Shown one piece after another: positions 22,930-34,141 of a stretch of 64,000 nucleotides of DNA. Each line of letters opens with the position of its first letter. Positions within the stretch are counted from its first letter, which is position 1. Source of the DNA: Sophora flavescens. Taxonomy: Eukaryota; Streptophyta; Magnoliopsida; Fabales; Fabaceae. A model generated the notes under the pieces. It was not told where the DNA came from. It made no database searches and was given only the letters and a program-made list of their open reading frames with translations. The stretch lies in contig CM061070.1 of the NCBI GenBank assembly GCA_030762895.1, positions 102,348,759 through 102,412,758 on the forward strand, read 5' to 3'. Made by a program: the position numbers and the translations under genes.

Positions 22930-24329
22930 GATTTATCGTCCATACCGTCATCAACGAAGTTTCTAGAAGTTTTTCCCAAGATATACTTGGACTACCGCCT
23001 GTTAGGGAGATTGAGTTCGCGATTGATCCGGGTCCGCACCGACCAATATCGATAGCACCATATCGAATGTCGCCATCAGAACTTGAGGACTTTAAAGGAC
23101 AACTAGTTGAACTGATGAGGAAGGAAATCATTAGACCCAATGTATCGCCATGGGGAGCTCCAGTTTTACTAGTGAAATAGAAAGACTAACTTCTCATTTA
23201 TGCGTGAGATTTCCGTCAATTGAATAAAGTGACGATTAAGAACAAGTATCCGCTTCTAAGAATAGATGATTTAATGGATCAACTGCGTGGAGCAAACTGC
23301 TTTCTCAAAGATAGATTTACTGATCGGGCTATCATCGATTCGTGTGAAGGCAGAAGATGTTTCAAAAACAGCGTTTCAAACACGCCACCAGACATTACGA
23401 GTACCTTGTGATCCATTCAGAGTTACGAATGCTCTTGCTATATTCATGGATTACATGAATAGGATTTTTCGTCCTTACCTAGATCAGTTTGTCGTTGTTT
23501 TTATAGATGACATTCTAATCTGTTCTCCCAATAAAGAAAAACATGCTGACATCTCGGTGTGGTTCTCCAAATTTTAAAGGAGAAACAGCTTTACGCGAAA
23601 CCTGAAAAGTGTGAATTTTGGTTAGACCAAGTTCAATTTTTAGGACACGTAATCTCAAGTGAAGGGATTGCTATGGATCCATCGAAAGTTGAAGCTGCTT
23701 TACAGTGGGAAAGGCCCAAGACTGTAACCGAGATTCATAGTTTTGTGGGTTTAGCTGGATACTATAGGAGATTCATTGAAGGATTCTCTAAAATAGTGGG
23801 ACCTCTTACCCAATTAACACGAAAAGATCAAGTGTTCATATGGACGGAAGCATGTGAAGAAAGTTTTCAAGAATTAAAGAGGAGGTTGACTACTTCACCT
23901 GTGTTGGTACTACCTAATCCTAAGGAACCTTTTGAGGTTTATTGTGATGCTTCACATCAAGGGTTAGGATGTGTACTAATGCAAGACCGAAAAGTCGTAG
24001 CGTATGCTTCAAGACAATTGAAGATTCATGGAAGGAATTATCCTACTCATGACTTGGAGTTAGCAGCAGTGGTATTCGCTTTAAAAGGCTGGAGACATTA
24101 TTTGTATGGAGCAACTTTTAATGTTTTCGCAGACCACAAAAGTTTGAAATACCTATTCGATCAAAAGGATCTTAACATGAGGCAGAGATGTTGGTTGAAA
24201 TTTCTAAAAGATTATGATTTCCAACTACAAGATCACCCCGGAAAAGCAAATGTAGTAGCGGATGCCTTGAAAGCAGAAATCAATGCAAATGTCGTAATGA
24301 TGGTTAAAGAGCAAGAGTTGTTGGAATAA
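22930..24329 (+). pseudogene. Chromovirus RT and RNase H, right arm copy (broken)
   Basis: The RT begins near 22990. The palm stretch corresponding to [14 protein letters not shown] is garbled around 23300-23345. FIDD is at 23500-23511. The 23559-24329 piece (256 codons) includes RNase H ([24 protein letters not shown]) and is nearly identical to 8193-8963, but loses the terminal LSRK to a small deletion at about 24272. Same in-frame TAG near 23178 as on the left. Confidence 0.85.
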
Positions 24330-24339
24330 TTATGAGATA

Positions 24340-25796
24340 TGCGATTGACAATTAAGATGTCGCCAGAAAATTGTGTTTAGGTATGATTACTGTTTCAAAT
24401 GGACTGATGGAACAAATTAAAGAGAAGCAAGAAAGTTGATCAGGACCTACGAGGAGAAAGAGAATTAGTGCGGCAAGGAGCGGTGTCGGAATTTAAAGAA
24501 GGAAATGATGGAATCTTAAGATTCGATGAAAGGATTTTGCGACTTGGAGGATGCCGAGCTTATAAAGTTAATTCTTGAAGAAGCTCAAAGGAGTTAGATA
24601 AGTTTACATCCGGAAGCTACTAAGATGTATCAAGATCTCAAGAAATTGTATTGGTGGTATGGAATGAAGAAAGACGTAATGAAGTATGTAGCTGCATGTT
24701 TAACTTGTCAAAAGGCTAAAATTGAACATCAAAGACCAGCGAGAATGCTACAATCCTTAGACATTCCGGAATGGAAATGGGATGCAGATTACGATGGATT
24801 TCGTGGTCAAGTTTGCCAAAGACTCCGGAAAGCGGTATGACGCTATATGGGTAATAATTGATCGACTGACCAAGTTGTCTCACTTTTTGCCAATTAATAT
24901 GAAATACCCACTCGAAAGATTAACTCAATTATACATCGATGAAATTGTTAGATTACATGGAGTACAGTTGAGTATTATCTCAGATCGTGATCCGAGATTT
25001 ACGCCAAGATTTTGGCAAAGTCTGCAAGATTCCTTGGGAACAAGACTCAGTTTGAGTTCGACTTATCATCCTCAAACAGATGGACAATCGAGAGGACAAT
25101 TCACCACTTGAAGATTTGTTGCGAGCCCGTGTCTTTGGAAAATGCGGGAAGTTGGGATGAATATCTATCATTGATAGAATTCACCTACAATAATAGTTTT
25201 CACTGAGCATATGAATGGCACCCTATGAAGCTTTGTATGGTCGACGGTGCGCGTAACTCCGCCGTGTTGGTATCAGGATGGTGAGAGGTTATTGTTAGGA
25301 CCGATTTCAGCAACAAACAACTAAAAGGTGAAAATGATTCAGGAGAAGATGCGGATAACTCAAAGTAGACAGAAAAGTTATGCCGATAAGAGACGACGAC
25401 CTCTTTGAGTTTGAGGAAGGTGAGCATGTGTTTTTGAGAGTCATGCCAACGATTGAGGTTGGCACGGGGTAATTAAATCCGTAAAGCTCACTCCTAAATA
25501 CATTGGACCTTACCAAATTCTTCGTCGTGTAGGTCCAAAGTAGCCTATAAAATTTATTTACCACCTTTTCTTGCCAATCTTCATGATGTTTTTCATGTTT
25601 CACAATTGAGGAAGTATATTCCCGATCCATCTCACGTAATTGAACCCGATGTAGCACAACTAAAAGAAAACTTGTCTTATGGGTCTTCACTGCATTTAAT
25701 CACGGATAAGATGACGAAGAATCTCAGAGTAAACATATCTCATTGGTCAAAGTTATTTGGGATGATGGGACCGAGAAGCAATTTGGGAAGTTGAGG
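24340..25796 (+). pseudogene. Chromovirus integrase and chromodomain, right arm copy (broken)
   Basis: HHCC region 24625-24770 ([12 protein letters not shown]), first catalytic aspartate region near 24790 ([14 protein letters not shown], better preserved than on the left), ISDRDPRF near 24978, HPQTDGQS near 25070, and C-terminal domain to 25796 with degenerate chromodomain. More frame changes than the left copy, including CTCCGCCGTG for CACTGCTGTG near 25256. Confidence 0.85.
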
Positions 25797-25876
25797 ACAA
25801 AATGAAGTTACAAAGAACTCGATTTGTTTACAGTACGTAATTTGAGGACGAAATATGTTTTTTAGTGGGGTAGTAA

Positions 25877-28800
25877 TGTAACACATTGTCTATTACTTTT
25901 TTAAATAAAAGAAATGCATATGAAAATGTTTAATTGACTTTTAGAAAATTATTTTAAATAAACGGAGTTCATCGCTCAATTCTACTTGTACGTAGAAAGC
26001 TACGACTAAATTTTAGGTTGGAAAGTCAGGTGAAATCCGGCCTGCGAATTTCATTGACAATACATTTATGCTGATCAGAAGACCTAATTTTAATTCGTGA
26101 ACGAAAAACTTAAGGTTTTTATTTTATTTCCTATGATCGTGTATTTTTAGAATTATTTCATTAAAAGTGAAATAATATATGTTTTACGGGCGTTATATTT
26201 AATCGAGTGAACGACGGGGCTGATTATGGGAGTTTTGGGACTCGATAAGTGGATAAACCCTATATTCTCTTAGGAATAAGTAATCCATGTGTGAGGTTTA
26301 ATGTGGCTTAAGGTTATGTTAGCAATTTTTAACAATTGCATTTTTATCCTTAAACTTTCTATTAATTTCATTTTCGTCCCTAAATTAGTTTTCATGGTAC
26401 ACTAAGTGAAGTGGATCGATTTTGGCTCTTCCAAACCAAGTTTGGGCTGCAGTTTTTGAGCCCAATATCATGGCCAAGAATTCATTTTCCATGAATCAAT
26501 TTCCTACTCTAAACTTTCCTATGCATTGGTTAAAGACTTAAGCATTTTATGTTGAAAATGCAAGTAATGGACTTGGGCTTTCTTTGGCCAAATTTGCAAG
26601 GCCCAAGGCCTCTTTGCCTTGCTCATAAATTTACGATGCAACTAGAGTCTTCCTCAACACTTTTGAACTTACTATCATCTTCTCTATTCCTCCATTTCTC
26701 TATAACTCAAAAAGCTCGAGTTTGTGAAGCAAGTGTTTGATTTCTTGCAAGTTTTCAAGTTCCAAGAGGTAATCTATGATCCTCATCATCAATCAAGTTC
26801 ATGTTCTTCATAAAGTTTTTCATTTCAATGCCTTTTTCATTATGTTCATCTTTGTTGTTCTTAACTTTGATAAATCATAGAAAAATACTAAAAATGTGAA
26901 ACCAATTTCTATGTTCCTATTATCATCTCTACTATCCTAATCCAAGATATTGTTGCAAACAAAATTTTCCTTCCCATTTTTCTTGTCAAGGCCGAAACCC
27001 TATAAAAGTGGGTGGAGGAACTTTTGTTTCATTTTTAGAAATTGATCTTATATTTCATCCTTCTAGTATGTGTTCATGATGAATCCAAGCTCTTATGTCA
27101 AACTAAAATTTCTTTCCCTATTTTCATGCCTTGGCCGAATTTATACATTGAGGAACTTGGAAGTTTTTGTTTCAATCTTTGTTGTTAATCATGTGTTTTA
27201 AAGACTTAAGTACTTAGGATCATTAATCCAATGACTTAAGCAAATTTAGAAATTTTAGCCACTAAACCTTATGGAGGTCGTGACCTATCGTAGAGGACTA
27301 GGTGATCTATTTGCTTGAATTTGATTGGTTGACTTGTGATTTATTGAAGGATAGTGATTTGTGACTCGTACGTGTGTCGTGGATTTTTGGAATCGTGTCA
27401 ACATTAGTAATCGAAGGTTTAAATTCTTCAAGAGGTAAGAGGGGATTTCCGAGGGAATTATTCGATGGCTATGTGCTATCTAGTTGATATCTCGTATTAT
27501 TTATCTGTTGGTGTTTGTTTGATTGGTTTAAGTTGTGTTATTTTATCTGTGATTGGTTATCTCAGATTTGATCTGTTTATCCGCAGTGATATATTGTAAT
27601 GTTGTGATGCATGATCTGCTTGGGAATATTATTATGATGTTGTTGTTGATTGTTGTTTGATAGCCTTACAAGAAGTGGTGGGTGCCCAATCAATTAATCA
27701 GATAAAAGCTTTAAGAAGCTTTATTAATTATATTCAATGTTTTAACGGTAAAATATTGGAATATAATAGTGACGGGGAATTGTATTTGGGAAAAATAAAT
27801 GTTTTTGGAAAATATCATTATTTTAATGTTTTAACGGTGTAAGAGTGAACTATAAGTCATAGTGAGGGCGTAACCGTGAAATTATTTTGGTACTGCTAAT
27901 TTTTACGTAAGAAATTCCTTAATATTATAAAAAGTTATTCTATGAAATTAATTTTCTAAAATAACTTAATTATGACTTTATAAAATGATTTAAGTGGAAA
28001 AGACTAAGTTTGGCTTAAATGGCTTTAAAAGTGCTAATCGACGGCAATTTGGAAAAGTATCGATGGCAAGTGTTTCGAAAATAGCAGTACGTATTTTAAA
28101 TAAGTTTGAACCTCACGTGACTCACTTTTCTGAAAACTAATTTTTAGTATCAGATAATTTTATGGAAGGATTTCCCAATTGAAATGATTTTTCGAAATCA
28201 AGTTTAATTCAACTGTGTTAAAAGTGGTTTTGAACTTAGTAATCGAGACGTTGGGGGTACTAAGGTTCTGGTTGGGTTAGGGACTTGGTGTCCTTTGGAC
28301 TTTGAGGTCATATAGACTTGGTGTCTATTGTGTTAAAAACATTTGAAATGTTTTCTATTACCATGAACCTAAGACCGGTGCATTGGTCTAGGGGTTTCGT
28401 GATTGAGCACTCGGACTTTGAGGCCCTGTGTTATTAATGAAAGTTTTAAAGATGTTTAAAACTATGTTGGTCATAAGCCTGTGAGCTTCGGCATGGAAAG
28501 ATTGAACACAAATAAAAGTATCAAGAACAAAGTGTTTTTGCATGTATTTGGCGACATGCCCACGGTTCTATGTGTGAGTACCTTATGGAGTCAGTATTTC
28601 ATGCTACGGTTTTTCTTCATTATGCCCTGTTGGACAATGAAACCCCATTTACGGTTTTATCACTGTGCCTTGGGTTTGGACAAAGTGTGCAATGGGTTTT
28701 TTTTTTGCTGCGTGCCTGTGGTAGATGCCTTTATGCCATGGGATGGCAATCGAGCCTGATCAACTCATCATGTGTTGGGATATCTCATGAGATTAAGTGC

Positions 28801-29981
28801 GAATTTAGACGATGTATTTGAAGTGTTCAAGTATAGTTTTTCAAATGATGATGTTTGGGGTGTGAAACCCATTGATAAACTATTTGCTTTGATATGAATG
28901 CTTATGTTGACATAACATGTATATGTGTATGTGTTTTCTGTTGTGTCGTGCATGTAGTTGTCGAGTTAAATCCATATATTGGTTTCTCACTCTTGCATGT
29001 TTTCTCGTTCGTTCTCTACTTGTGGTATATTTATTTATATCTGAGATTAGATGGATCCGATGATGCCCCTGGCGCACTCGGTGATCCGCAGCATTACGTT
29101 TGAGCACAGGGCACATGGTGGTGCTTGGGAGATAAATCCTAGGGCAACTACTGCCACCTACTTTGTCCCCACTCGCGAGGTTACTGGCACACTAGCTGCA
29201 GGACCTCAGCGCAGGACTCACGTCGTGGACACTTGCGAGGTATCTCTACCTCCGTCGTGGCTTTACCTACCGTACTTTATGGATCATGGAGTGTTCGAGT
29301 TTCACCCTCAGTTGGGTCAGCCTTTACAGATAGATGCACTAGTTGTAGCTGCACCAGTTGAGCCTCCAGTAGAGGTAGTTCTGGATGATGGGATTGAGGA
29401 GGATCCCGAAGAGTTAGTAGAGGATTTACTTGAGGATATTCCACCTGTTGATGATGACGACGATGATTCACCCGACGAGGGTGTGGGAGAAGCAGCGTCG
29501 TCATCGGACAGTTCTGTTTTAGGAGGGGGTGATCATCATGATCTCCCTAATGGTTTCCATTAGTATAGACCAGCTATAGGTTTAGTTATTTTGGGGTAGT
29601 GATATTCGTCAGTTGATCTGACTACTGAGAGCCATTAGTTTTTGTATGGTTCTGGACGTTTCATTACTATTTTGTATATGTCTTTATACTTTCTAACTTA
29701 GTGTGTAAAAATGGCCTATATCGATAAAGGCATCTTTTGTAAACTTAGTGGTTGTAGTTTGTTTAAAACTTATGATGCATATATATATATATATATTTGT
29801 ATACGTTTGTTTTATTCACGTTGTGTTTGGATGCTATGTCATAAAGATCAAAAAAAAAAATTATCACAATTTCCACAATAAAGTAATTACTTAAAAGTTA
29901 TATTTTCCGAAAGTAACCAGCGCCTTAATTTAATTTTCCATATTTTGCTAACTATGTGATGACCCTAGAATGGGTGTCGCA
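25877..29981 (+). mobile_element. Chromovirus 3' LTR (right arm), complete
   Basis: Starts TGTAACACA at 25877 after the polypurine tract AGTGGGGTAGTAA and ends GGGTGTCGCA at 29981. Inverted copy of 2552-6648 with the same mutated terminus. TATA-like TATAAAAG at 27001-27008. Errors at CAG/CTG sites are present but sparser than in 17-25.8 kb. An AT microsatellite near 29778-29803 is longer than on the left. Confidence 0.85.
29051..29563 (+). CDS. 170-codon LTR ORF, right arm copy
   Basis: Mirror of 2960-3472 with the same predicted protein. Unknown function; acidic D/E-rich C-terminal third. See the left copies for the argument that its frame is kept between LTRs. Confidence 0.45.
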   Translation: MDPMMPLAHSVIRSITFEHRAHGGAWEINPRATTATYFVPTREVTGTLAAGPQRRTHVVDTCEVSLPPSWLYLPYFMDHGVFEFHPQLGQPLQIDALVVAAPVEPPVEVVLDDGIEEDPEELVEDLLEDIPPVDDDDDDSPDEGVGEAASSSDSSVLGGGDHHDLPNGFH

Positions 29982-30606
29982 CCTCGGCCCACTCTTCAAG
30001 AGGTTATAACAAGTTTATGCCTAAAAAAACCAAAAATAAAAATAAAAATAAAAATAAAAAAATAAAAAGATATAGCAAAGTTTCTTAGTGGTTGTTTCTG
30101 AAATTGACAATTTGCAAAAGCTGTGCTATTTATGCACAATCAAGTGAGACATCAAAATAGATATGTTTCAAATGACTTGATGAGAAATATCTCAAGAGTC
30201 AAAAAGAGAATTAACAAAAATGAGAAGAAAAAAAACGAGATACTTAAAATGAAATTAGATTGAAATGTGTGTGTGTGTTAGGAGTTGGACCTAGATCAGA
30301 GGAGTGTTGGTTGTATTCTTGTCAGCAAATATACTTGTCTATGAAAAAATTTATTTAAAATTCAAGTTTTGAATATTATGTATATTTATTTTTCTCTTTT
30401 TATACGTATTTTAAAAATACAACAAAAAATCCCAAAGGATATACAATATAATATAACTATTTTAATGTTCAATTTTTTTTTTTTTTGAAAAAAGATATCA
30501 ATAAGTGTCTTACCATTCCTATAGGGGTGGACAACGGTCTGTTTCGAGGTAAAAAATCCAAAACCGACCAAAGTCGAATAGGATATTATATAATTTGCCT
30601 CCGTCC
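29982..30606. other. Unclassified spacer before the Ogre element
   Basis: Mirror of 1922-2551. Contains an AAAAT-type microsatellite near 30027-30068, a GT run near 30267, and TAGGGGTGGACAACGG near 30522, which resembles a hAT-type terminal repeat. No gene recognised. Confidence 0.4.
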
Positions 30607-30611
30607 GTTTG
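30607..30611. repeat. Target-site duplication GTTTG, 5' side of Ogre
   Basis: GTTTG immediately precedes the LTR start TGTGAACACC, and the same five bases follow the 3' LTR end at 48192-48196. This proves that 30612-48191 inserted as one unit. Confidence 0.9.
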
Positions 30612-33215
30612 TGTGAACACCTAATTTTACCCGGATTTTTTTAATTAATGTTTTGAAAAATAGTAAACAAAAAAATGATAAAAATAAAACAAAAAAATGT
30701 TTTTGTTCTTGGCCCATTATAGAATTAGTGTAGCCCATTTTCATTTTATTATTACAAATGGCTTGTTGAGCCCATGATTAAAAAAAAAAAACTTCTTCTG
30801 GTTTTTATTCAAAAAAAAATATAAAAATAAATTTTAATTCCTTGTCCTTTTTTTCCATCCTTGCTTTGTCTTCTTCCATTTGAGGTAAACCAACTTTCTC
30901 TTTTATTTCCCTTCTTTTGTTTCCTTTCACTTTTTTCCGAAAAGAGGGGACACCATCCCTGCCATTGCAACCAAGCAAGGTGGTGGAGCAAAGGCTGATA
31001 TGCTCCCCACAAAATGTACCACCCTCTGCATTTTTGTCTACATACTAATAACAAATTTTGGCACTATCTTCCCCTATGGCTAATATATAAACAGAAGTAT
31101 CATCTTGTACAATGGGGGGACGTTCGGATTTCAAGAGCAGAGAAAGTTAAAAGAAAAATTCTTCACTGTTTTAAAAAATAAACAAAGCAAAAGGGAGTGA
31201 AATGAACTCTTAATAATTTTTGAACTCCCTCATCCTCCCCATCTTCCTCTGATTCAAACACTTTGAATCATTCTACCTCATCTTCATCAAACTCTTTCTT
31301 TCCTTATTCTGTTTCTTCCTTCTACAACTCAAAAAAAAAAAACAACAACAACAAACCATCACAGAGATGATGATGATAAAAGTCTGAGGAAGAAGAAGGT
31401 TCATCTACACCAGACCCACAGGTGGCTCCTCCATCGCGTCCCCCTGCTTCGCCCAGCGCCGGCCGCCGCTTCGCTATCCGATATGCACCACGCGAACGCC
31501 GTTTTTCACCGCGAGCCTCCACCGCAGAGCTGCCTTGAACCCAGCTCCGTCGCTCTAACCCCTCGCTGCCACGCATCCAACCATCCCTGCAGCCACTGAA
31601 CCGCCGCCATCTCTGCCTCAGACTGCGCCTCGGACCGCCGACCTTCATTTTCTCCGTCGCTGCAGTGCCGCCACACACGGCCAAACACATATCCGCCCAG
31701 CACCGTGCGTCGCTACCCTGAACGCCCCTCTCCTCCGCCGCTGCCACCATACGGATCTGAAGCCGCTATGACAAGTGTCGCCCCCTCTGCCTCGCCGCTC
31801 GACTGGCATGCTTCCAGAATTGCCACCGCTCGCCGCCGCCATGCTCAGCCAGTCGTGTTTCTCCTCCCCTGTCTCTACTATTGGTAGCTCCAGATGCTAT
31901 TTGGTATTGATGGGTTCAATAATACCTTGTTCTCTTTTATTTATTTTTATGTATTAGATTTTGTTAGGGTTAATGTTTTTTTTTTGGTCTGAAGGTGATG
32001 CATGTGGGCTTACTAGTTGGCCCAACTTAAGGTTTGAGAAGATAAAAACAAAAATAAAACAAAAAAGGCTTTTATGATCATGGGTTTTCTAGAATTGGGT
32101 CAAATTTGTGTTCTTGTCTCATCAAGAAAGATGCATCTTCAAATAATATAATTTCTTTTGTAAAAATAAAATAAAATAAAATCTTTTAAGAAAAATCAAA
32201 TTCTTTGAATTCAGGCAACAATCTATGATATTGATGTATGATTTTCACCCTCAAGTGTCGTATGAATAGTAAGGGTTCATCGTATGACTTTGCTATCTTT
32301 AACCCCGCGCAAGAGTGAATTCCCTTTTTGTAAAAAATAATAAATGTTTTTTTAATTTACACTTTTAACCAATTTTACCCATTTTCATTTATAAAAATAT
32401 CTTTTGAATTCATGCAACAATATATGACGTTGATGTATGGACTTATTCATCCTCAAGTGTCGTATGAATTGTAAGGGGTTTATCGTATATAGCCGCTTAT
32501 CTTGGACCCCAGTGCAAAGGTGAATTTATTTTAAAATAAAATTCTTTTCTAAAACAAAGAAATCAAAAAATCAAATCTTTATCAAAATTAAAATCAACCA
32601 ACCAATAAAATATTTTTAAAGAACTACGTGGCTTTGAGTTTCCCATCGCACCCGGGAATACGTAGGAGCAAGATAAATCATCTTTTCAAGCCAAAACTAA
32701 ATTTTCCTTTTTTTTGTGTCTCTTTTTATGTTAAAATAATTAATCAAAATAATTAAACTTTTCTATTTTTAGGGATGCTCTATGGACATGGTGCCATATC
32801 CAGTCCCTTAGATTTGAGGTTACCCTGTGGACTCATGTGCCATGTTCAACCTCATTTAGTTTTTATAAACAATAAATTTGAAAATATAAAAATTAGTAAA
32901 ATTTGAAAATATTAAAGGTTAAAAATAATTCTTTCTTGTAAATAATTTTTGGGGTAAAATAAATATTTAAAAGGCTATTAAAATGTTTTTTGCGCAATTG
33001 ACTTGAGGTACCGTTTTTTTTAAACGGGCGATGTAGGGTGCTAACACCTTCCCTACTCGTAACCGACTCCCGGACTCATCTCTCTCTCTTTTTTTTTAGA
33101 CCAGTCTACCTTTAAATAATTGGGTTTTCTAAGATTTTCCCAATAAAAATTTTAGTGGCGACTCCTCTGTTTTTTATCTCTTTTTTCGCGGCGCCTGGAC
33201 GGGATGGTCGCGACA
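30612..33215 (+). mobile_element. Ogre 5' LTR, 2604 bp
   Basis: TGTGAACACC to GGTCGCGACA, canonical TG...CA ends. It contains an AT-rich start, a TATA box at 31084-31091, and a GC-rich block at about 31390-31890. A second AT-rich half follows with two imperfect copies of a roughly 130-base segment around GCAACAATCTATGAT and TCAAGTGTCGTATGAAT (about 32215-32320 and 32410-32520). Confidence 0.9.
31084..31091 (+). promoter_or_regulatory. Ogre 5' LTR TATA box
   Basis: TATATAAA in the context GGCTAATATATAAACAG, followed about 30 bases on by a likely start region. The 3' LTR equivalent is at 46066-46073. Confidence 0.6.
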
Positions 33216-33217
33216 GC

Positions 33218-33235
33218 TGGCGACTCCACTGGGGA
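33218..33235 (+). other. Ogre primer-binding site
   Basis: TGGCGACTCCACTGGGGA, two bases after the LTR end. It matches the position of the PBS described for Ogre elements, which use tRNA-Arg. I could not check complementarity against a tRNA set. Confidence 0.7.
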
Positions 33236-34141
33236 CTTTAGAGAGTCAGGCCTTTCATAGTTGGTTGTGCAAATTTTTTTAAACAGCTTTGAAAATATTT
33301 GTTTTACCCTTTTTGTTTTATTTATTTTTTAATGCTTTCATGACTGCTTTTGTATATTCTTGCAACCTTAGGGTAGAAAACTTTTGTATCAGCGTTGTTT
33401 GTTCCTTTTTGCAGGTTTGGGGTAGTTTTGTTTTAGTAGGTTTTTGTGAAGGTTTGTATGCTTCCATCACACACATCACTATCACATGTTGCACACATTT
33501 TTGGGCTCTATACCCGAGCCTTGGAATGCCATAAGATTAGAAGAGGTTTCAGTGATGTTATTGTGAGGCTTTTGCATCCCTGACAGTCACTGATTCTCCC
33601 GCTCGGATTGCTACCGGTACATGGACTACCATATTGTGACTTATTTGTCCCTGTGGTGAGGTTTGTGGATTTGGATCCTTATCCTTTAGATGAGGGTAAT
33701 CCGGGGACCATATGTTTAGGGGTCTAGATCTGTCCTGAAAGTCATGCACATAAAATGCCATTAGCAGCCGACCAAAATAGGGTATTGACTTCAGAAGTCC
33801 CAACTTTAGGATATGACCTATGTAGGACAAAAGGGAGCGCATTCCATCTTTTTCTGCAACATGAATAATCACGTTTATATCTCATGCATCATAACGATTT
33901 TCTACACGCATCCCACATGCACCTTAACATGTCACTCATTCGTGCATCCTGTTACACTCATTATTATATTGTATGCTCGTGCATGTAGTACTTTAGGCCA
34001 TGCATCGTCAATATGTCATTCATTCATGCATCTTGGTACACTCTCATGCATAAGTAATTTTGCTTTCCAAATGTTATTAATAAAATAAAATTTCCCTTGC
34101 ACAAATAATTTGGTAAAAGATAACACCTTTGATAACAAGAG
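33236..34141 (+). other. Ogre 5' untranslated leader
   Basis: About 900 bases between PBS and ORF1 with no convincing coding frame. Several CATGCA(T)-type motifs occur around 33870-34050. Nothing else recognised. Confidence 0.5.

Noticed and set aside
33558..33872. Minus-strand ORF of 104 codons in the Ogre leader
   Set aside because: Opposite to the element, no domain recognised, and it lies in the untranslated region.
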